Source of the DNA: Marnyiella aurantia
GTDB lineage: Bacteria > Bacteroidota > Bacteroidia > Flavobacteriales > Weeksellaceae
Length of the DNA stretch: 64,000 nucleotides
Assembly: GCF_014041915.1 (NCBI RefSeq)
Contig: NZ_CP059472.1
Location: forward strand, 1,674,001 to 1,738,000
Direction: 5' to 3'
Of the stretch, positions 42,298 through 52,700 are shown piece by piece. The notes below the pieces were generated by a model. That model had not been told where the DNA came from. It did no database searches and was given only the letters and a program-made list of their open reading frames with translations. The position numbers were made by a program, and so were the translations under genes. Within the stretch, counting starts at the first letter, position 1. Each line of letters starts with the position of its first letter.

Positions 42298-44682
42298 ATG
42301 GACGTTAAAAAAAATACGGAAGGCACTTCCCGCAAATCTTTCCCTCTACCTCCGAAGAAAGGCAGGAACAGAGGATGGAAAAAGTGGGTTAAGTTTATCT
42401 GGACGGGACTGGTAGCAGTGGTTTTAGGTATTGCAGCCCTCTTTTTTGCGGTTTCGCAGGGATTTCTGGGCGAAATGCCCGAAGTGCAGGAACTTGATAA
42501 TCCGGATATTTATGTTGCTTCCGAAATCTATTCGGCAGACGATGTCCTACTGGGCAAATTTGAAAAGGAAAAAACCCAGCCTGTTACATTCTCGGACTTG
42601 CCGCCATTCCTTGTGTATGCTTTACAGGCCAAGGAGGATGAACGTTTCAAGGAACATTCGGGCATTGACCTTCAGGCTGTAGCACGTGCGGTAGTTTACG
42701 GTGGTGACCGGGGCGGCGGTTCTACAATTACGCAGCAGCTTGCAAAGCTCCTTTTTACTCCGGATCCCGCATCGAACAAAATTAAAAGAGGTTTCCAGAA
42801 ACTTAAAGAATGGGTTGTTGCGGTAAGTCTTGAAAAGAGATATACCAAGGAAGAAATTATCCAGTTGTACCTTAACAAATTCGATTTCCTGTATAATGCA
42901 AACGGGATTGAGATGGCATCGCGGATTTACTTTAACAAAACTACCAAGCAACTCACCTTACCGGAAGCCGCTATGTTTGTAGCTATGCTGGAAAATCCCG
43001 TAAAGAATAATCCCAAGAGAAATCCTGAACGTGCCAAGCAGCGTCGGGATGTTGTGCTGAGCCAAATGCTTAAAACCGGTTATCTGGATCAGGAGACCTA
43101 TGACAAAGCAGTAAACCAGCCTGTGGTGCTGGATTATCAGCCCGTTAAATCAATAGATGAGGGATATTCTGCTTACTACAAGTCTCATCTCAGAAAGGAA
43201 ATTGAAACCTACCTTACGGATTACGAAAAGAAAACCGGAAAGACCCTAAACCTTTTCAAGGACGGACTTAAAATCTATATTACGCTGGATTCCAAAATGC
43301 AGAGGTATGCAGAAGACGCGATAAAAGAGCATATGACAGAACTTCAGGCAAGTTTTGACAGGGAGCAGCGTGGGCGTAAGGATGCACCTTTCTACTTTAT
43401 TGATAAAAAACAGATGAACGACATCATGATGTCTGCAGTAAAGAGAACAGGACGGTATAAACAGCTTAAAGCAGCAAACGTTTCTGAAGACTCGATTCTT
43501 ATTGATTTTAATACTCCAACCCGTATGTCCAGGTTTACCTGGAAGGGCGAAGAGGAAGTGGAAATGTCTCCATGGGATTCTATCAGATATCACAAGCAAA
43601 TTGCTCAGGCGGGTCTGATGTCTATGGTACCCGGTACAGGCGAGATTAAGGCCTGGGTAGGTGGCATTAACTGGCAGCATTTCCAGTATGACCACATTAA
43701 GCAGGGAAAAAGACAGGTGGGATCTACCTTTAAACCGTTTGTATATGCCACAGCAATCATGAACCTGGGCATGACACCCTGCTCGCAGGTTTCTAACGCC
43801 ACTTACCGGAAAGGAACATGGACTGTGGAAGGTTCCGGCGGGTCTCTCGCATTGAAGGACGCCCTGGCACACTCTAAAAACCCCGTGGCGGTAAGGCTTA
43901 TTGAAATGACCAGTCCCAAGAAGGTTATTCAGACTGCCAGGGACCTTGGGGTTACTGAAGATATCCCTAATGAATACGCCATTGCCCTTGGATCATCGGA
44001 TATTACGATTTACGAGATGCTTGGTGCGTACAGTACATTTGCCAATTACGGAAATTATATGAAGCCTGAGATGATCTGGCGTATTGAAGATGCTAATGGC
44101 CGGGTAATCAAAGAAGTGGAACCCGTGGTGCGTGAGGTGATGAATGAAAAATACGCCTATACCATGATTGAGCTTATGAAAGGCGTGGCACAGTTTGGTA
44201 CCGCTTCCGGAGAACTCGGCAGAAGAGGCATCAGCAAAGCTGTTGAAATTGCCGGTAAAACAGGAACTACAAATAATAACTCCGACGGTTGGTTTATGGG
44301 AATAACTCCAAACCTGGCCACCGGTGTTTGGGTAGGATGGGAAGACCGCGCCACTCATTTCCGGAGTACCGGTGAAGGGCAGGGTGCCAAGATGGCACTC
44401 CCAATCTGGGCCATCTTTATGAAGAAGGTGTGGGCCGACAAAACTTTAGGTGTAACACCCGAGGATAAATTTGTTAAGCCTTCAGACTGGACAGATGGTT
44501 GTCAGAACCTGCAGGGACTTGGCGGTGGTTATGGTGATGAAGGACCTTTACCTACACTGGAGGACCTGAAGAATCCAACAATCGAGGAACCGGTAAAAAA
44601 CAATACCCGGTCTCCGGGACGCAAGGAGGATAATGTAAATGAAACGCTGAACTCCGGCGATGAGATAGATTTTAATAAATAA
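42298..44682 (+). CDS. Class A penicillin-binding protein (PBP1A-type transglycosylase/transpeptidase)
   Basis: A 794-residue bifunctional cell-wall synthase. Cytoplasmic basic start, one membrane helix (about 36-60), GT51 transglycosylase domain (about 90-265: catalytic Glu in KEDERFKEHSGID, then RGGGSTITQQLAK), and transpeptidase domain (about 430-720) with the serine motif STFKPF (Ser476), the SKN motif in AHSKNPVAVRL, and KTGTTNNNSDGWF. The C-terminal tail is Pro/Asn/Glu-rich. It is in one unit with ricT-like and gldH genes and closed by a strong terminator. Confidence 0.96.
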   Translation: MDVKKNTEGTSRKSFPLPPKKGRNRGWKKWVKFIWTGLVAVVLGIAALFFAVSQGFLGEMPEVQELDNPDIYVASEIYSADDVLLGKFEKEKTQPVTFSDLPPFLVYALQAKEDERFKEHSGIDLQAVARAVVYGGDRGGGSTITQQLAKLLFTPDPASNKIKRGFQKLKEWVVAVSLEKRYTKEEIIQLYLNKFDFLYNANGIEMASRIYFNKTTKQLTLPEAAMFVAMLENPVKNNPKRNPERAKQRRDVVLSQMLKTGYLDQETYDKAVNQPVVLDYQPVKSIDEGYSAYYKSHLRKEIETYLTDYEKKTGKTLNLFKDGLKIYITLDSKMQRYAEDAIKEHMTELQASFDREQRGRKDAPFYFIDKKQMNDIMMSAVKRTGRYKQLKAANVSEDSILIDFNTPTRMSRFTWKGEEEVEMSPWDSIRYHKQIAQAGLMSMVPGTGEIKAWVGGINWQHFQYDHIKQGKRQVGSTFKPFVYATAIMNLGMTPCSQVSNATYRKGTWTVEGSGGSLALKDALAHSKNPVAVRLIEMTSPKKVIQTARDLGVTEDIPNEYAIALGSSDITIYEMLGAYSTFANYGNYMKPEMIWRIEDANGRVIKEVEPVVREVMNEKYAYTMIELMKGVAQFGTASGELGRRGISKAVEIAGKTGTTNNNSDGWFMGITPNLATGVWVGWEDRATHFRSTGEGQGAKMALPIWAIFMKKVWADKTLGVTPEDKFVKPSDWTDGCQNLQGLGGGYGDEGPLPTLEDLKNPTIEEPVKNNTRSPGRKEDNVNETLNSGDEIDFNK

Positions 44683-44692
44683 ACACATTCTT

Positions 44693-44725
44693 AGCTCCCC
44701 CTTTGTGAAAAGGGGGAGCTTTTTT
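44693..44725 (+). terminator. Intrinsic terminator after the PBP gene
   Basis: A perfect 12-bp stem (44693-44704 with 44709-44720, AGCTCCCCCTTT arm), GTGA loop and TTTTT. The T-run ends in TTTTTG, which may also be the −33 element for selO. Confidence 0.92.
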
Positions 44726-44757
44726 GTGCCGTTCTCCCTATGCTTTTCTTAACTTTA
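44724..44757 (+). promoter_or_regulatory. Candidate selO promoter, sharing the PBP terminator T-run
   Basis: TTG at 44724-44726, a 23-base spacer and TAACTTTA at 44750-44757 (7 of 8 consensus bases). The box ends 4 bases before the selO ATG, so the transcript would be leaderless or nearly so. Confidence 0.45.
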
Positions 44758-44761
44758 CCTC

Positions 44762-46303
44762 ATGAATCTGCAAAATATTACTCAACAATATTTAGATATT
44801 TTTCCAGGTGATCTTTCCGGAAGCCTTCAGCAAAGACAGACACCTAATGTACTTTACTCCACCGTGAAGCCGGTCGGTTTTGCGCGTCCAAAGCTGATTC
44901 TTTTTAATGAAGAACTTTCACAGCACACAGGCCTAGGTAAGTTTGATGATGAGGACCTGCCCTTTTTGGCAGCAACTGATTTACCTGCCAATGTACGAAC
45001 GTATGCTACTGCATATGCAGGCCATCAGTTTGGCAACTGGGCCGGGCAGCTGGGCGATGGCAGGGCAATCTATGCCGGCGAAATAAAAGATGAAAATGGC
45101 AGGACTACAGAATTACAGTGGAAGGGTGCTGGTGCCACCCCTTATTCCAGATCGGCAGATGGACGCGCAGTCCTTCGCTCTTCCCTGCGTGAATATCTAA
45201 TGAGTGAAGCCATGTGGTATCTGGGGGTGCCTACCACCAGATCATTGAGTATTGTGCTAACCGGCGAACAGGTAATCCGTGATATGATGTATGACGGCAA
45301 CCCGCAACCGGAACCTGGTGCAGTGGTGATCCGGACAGCCGAAAGTTTCCTTCGTTTTGGTCATTTTGAGCTGCTTTCAGCACAGAAAGACATCGCTTTA
45401 CTTACAGAACTTACGGATTTTGCCATTGCAAATTACTTTCCGGAGATTCGTACTGAGGGAAGCCTCAAGTACCGCGATTTCTTCGCGTCCGTTTGCAGGA
45501 AGACGGCTGCACTGATGTCGGAATGGTTCCGCGTTGGTTTTGTGCACGGTGTTATGAATACCGATAATATGTCCCTGGTGGGACTGACCATCGATTACGG
45601 ACCGTTCTCCATGCTGGACAGTTATGATCTTAATTTCACACCTAATACCACTGATTTACCCGGACGCAGGTACGCCTTCGGAAAACAGGCACAAATTTCA
45701 CAATGGAATCTCTGGCAACTGGCAAATGCCCTGTTCCCACTTATTGAAAATGCTGATTTTTTAGAGAAAACGCTGAATGAATACAGTGATCATTTCTGGC
45801 AGCAACATGACTGTATGATGGCATCTAAATTTGGCTTTGAAAATCTTACTGAAAAGGATGATGAATTCTTTACAGAATGGCAAAAACTGATGACGGACCT
45901 GCAGCTGGACTATACTTTGTTTTTTACTGAACTTGAAAAGTGGGATGAGTCAGCTGGTCTTCAAGATTTTTTTGAAAAGGTCTCGTATTCAGTTACTACA
46001 GATGAATCCTTGTCTAAACTGAATGACTTCCTGATTTCTTACATTGAGCGGCGTAACCTGAACAACATTACCATTGCCGAGTCCAGAATGCTGATGGCAA
46101 AAAGTAATCCCAGATTCATTCTCAGAAATTATCTACTGTTTGAATGTATAGAGGAAGTGAAAAGGGGTGAAAAAAATATGCTTAACAAACTGCTCCATGC
46201 GCTTCAGAATCCCTATCAGGAAATTTACCCTGAATTTTCGGTAAAGCGGCCTTTGGGTTATGATGATGTTTCGGGGTGCTCCATGCTGTCCTGCAGCTCA
46301 TGA
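44762..46303 (+). CDS. selO: Protein adenylyltransferase SelO
   Basis: A 513-residue pseudokinase-fold enzyme (YdiU/UPF0061) that transfers AMP to Ser, Thr or Tyr of target proteins and is linked to redox stress. The conserved core WKGAGATPYSRSADGRAVLRSSLREYLMSEAM is near residue 120, followed by RTAESFLRFGHFE and HGVMNTDNMS with the metal-binding Asn/Asp. The C-terminus ends SCSS, where a conserved cysteine regulates the Escherichia coli enzyme. Start MNLQNITQQYLDIFPGD is family-consistent. Confidence 0.95.
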   Translation: MNLQNITQQYLDIFPGDLSGSLQQRQTPNVLYSTVKPVGFARPKLILFNEELSQHTGLGKFDDEDLPFLAATDLPANVRTYATAYAGHQFGNWAGQLGDGRAIYAGEIKDENGRTTELQWKGAGATPYSRSADGRAVLRSSLREYLMSEAMWYLGVPTTRSLSIVLTGEQVIRDMMYDGNPQPEPGAVVIRTAESFLRFGHFELLSAQKDIALLTELTDFAIANYFPEIRTEGSLKYRDFFASVCRKTAALMSEWFRVGFVHGVMNTDNMSLVGLTIDYGPFSMLDSYDLNFTPNTTDLPGRRYAFGKQAQISQWNLWQLANALFPLIENADFLEKTLNEYSDHFWQQHDCMMASKFGFENLTEKDDEFFTEWQKLMTDLQLDYTLFFTELEKWDESAGLQDFFEKVSYSVTTDESLSKLNDFLISYIERRNLNNITIAESRMLMAKSNPRFILRNYLLFECIEEVKRGEKNMLNKLLHALQNPYQEIYPEFSVKRPLGYDDVSGCSMLSCSS

Positions 46304-47610
46304 TTTTAATGTATTTTCGCAGAAATTCAGCAAAAGTGAAATTCAAAAGTAAGTTTGTAGCTTTTCTTAAACTTGTTTTCCCAAGCACTACTCCGGAAGT
46401 GCTTTTGTTTATGGTATTCCTTGCTGCTTATGGTACTTTAGCATCGGTGATAGCAATTAATTACCGGATTATCTTTGATAACAGAATTCCGTGGGACGCG
46501 TACTTCAGCTTTGACAACCGAGCTATAGTAATGACCGGCGGGGGTTTTGAAAGGCATCCGCTGGCCAATTATTTCTTCAATCTGCTTCGCAATGCCGGCA
46601 TGCAGATATCTGGCGGAAAGTACAATTCGGATTTCCGGCTTTTTCTGGCTTGGTGCAGTACGGTTACACTAAGTTTAAGTTTAGTGCAGATTTACAAATA
46701 TTTAAAAAATATCATCAGACTGCCGGTTCACATCTGCGTATTTTTAGTGGTCTTCTTTTCTTTTTTCAGCACCAGCATTCTATTGTCCTTCACGCCGGAA
46801 ACCTATACTTACACTTTATTTCTTCTGGTGCTGTTCAACTATTATGCGGCATTGAAGATTCGGAATCAGGAAAAAATTTCTGCAGCAGCGTTAGCTTTGG
46901 CTACTGTTTCTGTAGGTGGACTCACCATTACCAATGCGGCCAAAGTTTTTGTACCCGTTCTCTTTGAAAAAGACCTTTTCCGAAACTGGCGCAAGCTGGG
47001 CAATGCGTTTTTTAGAAGCCTGACAGCTGTAGGCGTATTTGTGCTTCTGTATTTGAACCGTCTCAATTTCGATATTGAACGGATCTTTACAAAAACGGCA
47101 GCGCAATACGATAAATTTTCTGATCCAAAGGTTACTCCCTTATGGGATATGGTGGTTTCCTGGTTTTGGGGTGGTAATATGCTTTTTCCCGGTTTCGTCA
47201 TACGTGACTACCACAATGCAAAAGGATTTGAGTATAAAGCGCTTTTTATGGAGGTATATAACAGTCCGCTTCCGTATATCTTTACCGGGCTTATGTTTTT
47301 ACTTTTCGTAATGGGCTACGTACGCAACTTCCGTAACCGACTTGTGCAGACCGTGATGTTGGGCTTTGCGCTGGATATCATGATACATGTAGTACTGAAG
47401 TTTGGCCTCCATACTTCTTATATTTACGGTGGCCATTTTATTTTCGCAGTACCTATAATGTTGGGGTGGCTTCTCTGCAGTTTAAGGCATTGGCGGCGCG
47501 TATTTACCGGTGTGTTTGCACTTATGCTGCTTTTGTTTGCGTATCTGTGTGTCAACAATGTCTTTAGAATGCAGGAGTTCTTTAGCTTCCTCAATGCTTT
47601 CTACATATAA
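46300..47610 (+). CDS. DUF6080-like multi-pass membrane protein
   Basis: A 436-residue membrane protein with about ten helices. After helix 1 comes NRIPWDAYFSFDNRAIVMTGGGFERHPLANYFF; Asp and a following HPL in the first outer loop are reminiscent of GT-C type glycosyltransferases, but this is a weak analogy. The overall form matches the DUF6080 family of Bacteroidota, judged by memory of the pattern. The ATG at 46300 overlaps the selO stop (ATGA), implying coupled translation; a second ATG three codons on is equally possible. Confidence 0.72.
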   Translation: MILMYFRRNSAKVKFKSKFVAFLKLVFPSTTPEVLLFMVFLAAYGTLASVIAINYRIIFDNRIPWDAYFSFDNRAIVMTGGGFERHPLANYFFNLLRNAGMQISGGKYNSDFRLFLAWCSTVTLSLSLVQIYKYLKNIIRLPVHICVFLVVFFSFFSTSILLSFTPETYTYTLFLLVLFNYYAALKIRNQEKISAAALALATVSVGGLTITNAAKVFVPVLFEKDLFRNWRKLGNAFFRSLTAVGVFVLLYLNRLNFDIERIFTKTAAQYDKFSDPKVTPLWDMVVSWFWGGNMLFPGFVIRDYHNAKGFEYKALFMEVYNSPLPYIFTGLMFLLFVMGYVRNFRNRLVQTVMLGFALDIMIHVVLKFGLHTSYIYGGHFIFAVPIMLGWLLCSLRHWRRVFTGVFALMLLLFAYLCVNNVFRMQEFFSFLNAFYI

Positions 47611-47631
47611 GAAAAGCCGGTAATGACCGGC
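47611..47631 (-). terminator. Short terminator after the SPOR protein gene
   Basis: A 6-bp GC-rich stem (47616-47621 with 47626-47631, GCCGGT arm) with 4-base loop; on the minus strand it is followed by TTTTCTT, so it fits the leftward gene. Confidence 0.65.
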
Positions 47632-47655
47632 CTGATTTCTGGTATTTTTATAATC

Positions 47656-48183
47656 CTACTTAGCTTCAACACAGAAAACTCTGTACTGTACAGCAACTGC
47701 GGTATTGAAAGACTGCCGAATCCTTGCCAAATCTCCGGAGGCACTTTGTTTGGTGAAATAGCTTCCAGCCAGGATTTTATAGTTAGGCCTTAGTGAAGCA
47801 TCTGTTTCCACCTTCATATTCGGAAACCTTCTGCGGAATGCCGATTTCACTTCATTCGCTTCAGTATTGCTTTTTACCACTGCAATCTGGATCTTGTAAC
47901 CCAGTATTCTTGGGTTTTTACGGCAAATCTCTGCATTTGTTAGTTCACGGCTGGGTACTAGAACCCTGGCAGGTTTTGTTGTGCCTGTAGATGCTGTCCC
48001 GGAATTTCTGGTATTTCTGGAGCAGTTGTCCTCCATATCTTCCAACGCATTCTGTACTTTGGAGTCCATAGAAATCTGTAACCGTGTACCATTTATTGTA
48101 TCCACCTTTACAACCTGTTGCGCATCAGCATTATATACTGCTATACACATTAAAAGGCAGCATATCTTGAGTAGGTTCTTCAT
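47656..48183 (-). CDS. SPOR domain-containing protein
   Basis: A 175-residue exported protein: signal peptide 1-21 (NADAQ), a Ser/Thr/Asn-rich linker (SRNTRNSGTASTGTTKPARV) and a C-terminal SPOR domain (about 95-172: YKIQIAVVKSNTEANEVKSAFRRRFP, then YKILAGSYFTKQSASGDLARIRQSF). SPOR domains bind denuded peptidoglycan at division sites. Probably periplasmic. It has a well-spaced promoter and is a single-gene unit. Confidence 0.88.
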   Translation of the reverse strand: MKNLLKICCLLMCIAVYNADAQQVVKVDTINGTRLQISMDSKVQNALEDMEDNCSRNTRNSGTASTGTTKPARVLVPSRELTNAEICRKNPRILGYKIQIAVVKSNTEANEVKSAFRRRFPNMKVETDASLRPNYKILAGSYFTKQSASGDLARIRQSFNTAVAVQYRVFCVEAK

Positions 48184-48199
48184 TCAGTATTATTTTAAG

Positions 48200-48229
48200 C
48201 AAATTTATAACAAATAAAAATTATTCCAA
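48200..48229 (-). promoter_or_regulatory. Promoter of the SPOR protein gene
   Basis: TTG (complement of 48227-48229), a 19-base spacer and a perfect −7 box TAAATTTG (48200-48207) on the minus strand, 17 bases before the ATG. Confidence 0.7.
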
Positions 48230-48312
48230 ACTTTGTTATTTAGAACAGTTACAAATTAGTTCAAAACCAAAATAGGCCCGGCGTTCACCTGTTAAATTCC
48301 TGTTAATTGTCT

Positions 48313-48320
48313 TATTTTTG
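48313..48320 (+). promoter_or_regulatory. Candidate −7 box for the actABCDEF operon
   Basis: TATTTTTG, exact, 58 bases before the actA ATG. The −33 region has no clear TTG. Confidence 0.5.
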
Positions 48321-48378
48321 CGCCACTGATTATGTTCTCTGAAATCTAGAAATTAGTACTAACACAAGTTTATTATCA

Positions 48379-49749
48379 ATGATTAGTTGGAAAAAGCATT
48401 ACAAAAAAGGGTTGGTAGCAATAATGCTGTTGCTTTCAACCGGTGCTTCTGTTTATGCACAGGGCGATGCCAAAAAGGGTGAAGAGCTCTTCAATGCAAA
48501 TTGTACCGCCTGTCACGCCTTGGATAAGCAAATGGTGGGCCCTGCACTGGGCGGAGTAGTGGACAGGTTAAAGACAGAACAGAATCTGGACACGGACTGG
48601 CTGCATAAATGGATTAAGGATAATGCTTCACTGCGTGCATCCGGAGACAAATATGCAAATGAGGTCTACGAAAAGTTCAACAAAACAGAAATGTTGCCTT
48701 TCCCTAATCTTACAGATCAGGATATAGACGATATTTTAGAGTATACCACAAACCCACCCGCACCTGCTCCTGCAGCAACTGCTGATGGTGCCGGGGCTTC
48801 CGATCAGAATTCAGCCGCGATGCTGGAAGCTGCTCAGGCACAGAAAACGAATTCAACAATTATACTGGTTTCACTGATAGCCATCTGTGGTTTGCTTGTT
48901 TGGCTTCTGCTGAAACTCAGACAGTTGGTAAAGCTGCAGCAAACGGAGGAACTTGCCGGTCTCAATACATCAAGAAGTGTTTCTTTCGGTGCGCTTTATG
49001 AGAAATACAGCTACGTAGGTAAAGCCCTTCTGGGTCTGCTTGCATTGTTCGCCTTCTATGGAATCTGGAACTGGCTGATGTGGATTGGTGTTTACAAAGG
49101 TTATAAGCCCGAGCAGCCTATCTACTTCTCTCACAAAATTCACGCTGGTGAAAATAAGATTGACTGTCAGCTTTGTCACTCATCTGCAAAATACGGTAAG
49201 GTTTCGGAAATTCCTTCAATGAACGTTTGTATGAACTGTCACCGTAATATCTCCGAATACAACGGATCTTACATGGAGCCAGGTAAAGATAAAGCATTCT
49301 ATGATGCTGAAATCCAGAAGATTTATGCAGCTACCGGCTGGGATCCTGCTACGCAGCAGTATACAGGAAAAACACAACCTGTAGAGTGGGTACGAATTCA
49401 TAATATGCCGGATTTCGTGTACTTTAACCACGCGCAGCACGTTGTAGCCGGTGAACAGGCAATTATAAGTTCGCACAATAAGAAAAACCCGGATAATAAG
49501 ATTGATGTAGTTTGTAAAGCATGTCACGGCGCGGTGGATACCATGAACGTAGTACAGATGGCCAATGACTTTACGATGGGTTGGTGTATAGACTGTCACA
49601 GAACTACTGAAGTGGATATGAATAACTCTTATAATAAAGAGTACTTCCAAAGTCTGCATGATAAGCTTAAGAAGCAGTATCCAAAGAAAGAAGGAAAAAT
49701 TACTGTAGATGCAATCGGGGGTCTTGAGTGCGGTAAATGTCATTATTAA
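48379..49749 (+). CDS. actA: Alternative complex III multihaem cytochrome c subunit ActA, with extra N-terminal haem domain
   Basis: A 456-residue cytochrome subunit of ACIII, the complex that oxidises quinol and reduces cytochrome c or an oxidase. Signal segment 1-27. An N-terminal class I cytochrome domain carries the first haem site, CTACH at 42-46. Two helices follow (about 157-178 and 212-240), then a pentahaem domain with CQLCH, CMNCH, CKACH, CIDCH and the C-terminal CGKCHY. Six CXXCH sites in total; the founding Rhodothermus ActA has five, so the front domain is an addition. Two helices keep both haem domains on the periplasmic side. First gene of the operon. Confidence 0.94.
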   Translation: MISWKKHYKKGLVAIMLLLSTGASVYAQGDAKKGEELFNANCTACHALDKQMVGPALGGVVDRLKTEQNLDTDWLHKWIKDNASLRASGDKYANEVYEKFNKTEMLPFPNLTDQDIDDILEYTTNPPAPAPAATADGAGASDQNSAAMLEAAQAQKTNSTIILVSLIAICGLLVWLLLKLRQLVKLQQTEELAGLNTSRSVSFGALYEKYSYVGKALLGLLALFAFYGIWNWLMWIGVYKGYKPEQPIYFSHKIHAGENKIDCQLCHSSAKYGKVSEIPSMNVCMNCHRNISEYNGSYMEPGKDKAFYDAEIQKIYAATGWDPATQQYTGKTQPVEWVRIHNMPDFVYFNHAQHVVAGEQAIISSHNKKNPDNKIDVVCKACHGAVDTMNVVQMANDFTMGWCIDCHRTTEVDMNNSYNKEYFQSLHDKLKKQYPKKEGKITVDAIGGLECGKCHY

Positions 49750-49771
49750 TAACTAAAAATTAGAAGTATCA

Positions 49772-52700
49772 ATGGCTTCAAATAAAATACAATTCAGAAG
49801 TATTCACGAACTTAAAGATCCGGCTTTAAACGGTAAGCTGGCTCAGAAAGAGTTTCAGAATGAAATTCCTGTTGATGAGATTCTTGGTGATGATCAGTTG
49901 CTTAACAGTGACAGCGGTACATCCAGAAGGGATTTCCTGAAGCTTTTAGGATTTTCTACCGCAGCTGTAACACTGGCGGCATGTGAGGCACCTGTTGTCA
50001 AGTCTATACCGTACGTAGTAAAACCCCACAGTATTATCCCTGGTGTACCTAACTACTATGCGTCCACTTATTTTGACGGGTTTGATTTTGCGAGTGTTCT
50101 CGTAAAGACAAGAGAAGGCCGTCCGATAAAAATTGAGCCGAATCCGGCAGCAGGTGCAATGGGTACTACAAGTGCCAGGACCCAGGCCAGTATCCTTTCG
50201 CTTTATGATAATGATAAAGTAAAGCAGCCTAAACTGAATGGTAAGGACGAGACTTTTGATAAAGTGGACGATTATGTTCTGAACGCTCTTACTCAGGCTC
50301 AGGGTGCAGGAAAAAGAATTGTTGTTTTATCACATTCTTTCCCTTCCCCAACTTTCAAGAAACTTTTCTCAGAATTCAAAGCTAAATATCCAACGGCGGA
50401 GCTCGTAACTTATGATGCTTATCCTTATGCGGCCTCCCTTGATGCTGCTCAGGAGGTATTCGGACAGAGAGCCCTTCCTGTGTATGACCTTACTGCCACT
50501 CAGCTGGTAGTGTCTTTCCAGGCAGATTTCCTTGGAGATTACAACGGCGGTGGTCTTGAAACTACTTACGCCGCAGCCAGGAAACCGGGCGCAAATATGC
50601 TGAAGCATATTCAGATAGAATCCAATATGTCACTTACGGGTGCAAATGCGGATGAAAGGATGCCAATGAAGCCAAGCGATGTAAACCAGACTTTACTGGC
50701 AGTTTACAACGGTCTGAACGGTGGCGGAGTTAATAACCCTGCTGCAGCCAAGATTGTTAAGGAACTACAGGCTAAAGGAAGCAACGCTGTTGTTTTTGCC
50801 GACGGTTCCAAAGCAGCCCAGGTACTGGCGCACCTTATTAACCAAAAGCTTGGTTCTACTGCTTTCACAGGAAGAGCGAACCTGATGAAGGAATTCGACG
50901 GTGCGAGATATCAGGAGTTCCTGAGCTGGATGAATGCCGGTCAGGTAGGAGTTCTTATTACAAACAATGTAAACCCAATATATTCTTCAAACAAAGGACA
51001 GGCTTTCAAAGCTGCTCTTGGTAAGGTAAATGCCGTAATCGCAGTTGCTGATAAGAAGAATGAGATGTATAAAGCTGCTCACGCAGTTATTCCGGTAGCT
51101 AACTGGCTGGAAAGCTGGGGAGATCTTACTCCGCAGTCGGGAGTTTATGCCCTGATGCAGCCTACCATCCAAAAAATCTACAAATCCAGACAGATTGAAG
51201 AGTCTCTTCTTGTTTGGATTAATGGTAAAAACAATACCAACAATAACTATTACGAATATCTGAAAGCGAATGCCACTACAATGATTGGTGGAACAAGCTT
51301 CAACAAAGTTCTTTATAACGGCTTCAATGCTGCACCTAATGCAGGTGGTACCCTTTCTTACGGCGGTGGAAATGCAGCTCAGGCTGCTGCAGAGATTGCC
51401 AATATGAAACCTTCGGAATACGAACTTGTCCTTTATACCAAGACTTCAATTGGAGACGGAACCCAGGCCAACAATCCTTGGCTGCAGGAACTTCCGGATC
51501 CTGTAACGAGACTTGCTTGGGACAACTACCTTACCGTTTCTCCGGACGATGCCAAGAAACTTGGTCTGGAAAATGACCTTAATGCCAGAATGCAGCTTGA
51601 CGGTTCCAGAGTGAACCTTACTGTAAACGGTGTTACAATCAAGGATGTTCCAGTATTCGTACAGCCCGGACAGGCCGACGGTTCTTTCGGACTTGCGCTT
51701 GGATACGGTAAAACTGATTCAGGTAAGATCGCAGAAACGGGTGTTAATGCTTACCCTCTGTTCGACGGTTCCAACCTTGCTCTTTCAAACGTTAAGATTG
51801 AGACAGTTAGCGGAATGCACGAATTTGCAGGTATGCAGCTTCATAATACCCTGATGGGACGTTACGAGATCGCAAGAGAAGTTCCTCTGGATGATTTCAT
51901 CAACGTACCTTTTGATGACAAAATCAACGGTTGGAACAAGCCTTTGGAGTACCATACTCTTACTGAATCCACTCCGGCAGGGAAGATCTCTTTATGGGAT
52001 GAACATGATGATACAGACGGTCCTCACTTTAACCTTTCTGTAGACCTGAACGCATGTACCGGCTGTGGAGCATGTATCATCGCTTGTCAGGCAGAGAACA
52101 ACGTACCTGTTGTTGGTAAGGAGGAGATCAGAATGTCGCGTGATATGTATTGGTTAAGAATTGACCGTTATTATTCAGCAAAAGAAAAAATCCATACTAA
52201 GGAGCAGGTTGAAAGAGGCCTTAATGTTCCTGAACTGTATGATATCCTGATTGAGCCGGCTAAAAACCCGGATGTTATCTTCCAGCCGGTGATGTGCCAG
52301 CACTGTAACCACGCTCCATGTGAAACTGTATGTCCGGTAGCGGCAACTTCTCACGGTAAGCAGGGTCAGAACCAGATGGCATACAACAGATGTATCGGTA
52401 CAAGATATTGTGCGAACAACTGTCCGTATAAAGTAAGAAGATTCAACTGGTTTACTTATAACCTGAATGATAAATTCGACTTTAACCAAAACAATGATTT
52501 GGGAAGAATGGTACTTAACCCGGATGTGGTAGTAAGAACCAGAGGGGTTATGGAGAAATGTTCACTTTGTATCCAGATGACGCAGAATACCATTCTGGAA
52601 GCTAAGAAAGAAGGCAGAAGAGTGGCAGACGGAGAATTCCAGACAGCGTGCTCACAGGCTTGTGGAACCGGCGCCCTGAAGTTTGGTGACATGAATGACA

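Noticed and set aside
43246-43872. A 208-codon open frame antisense to the PBP gene
   Set aside because: Overlaps the catalytic part of a class A PBP; sequence has no signal peptide, domain or promoter.
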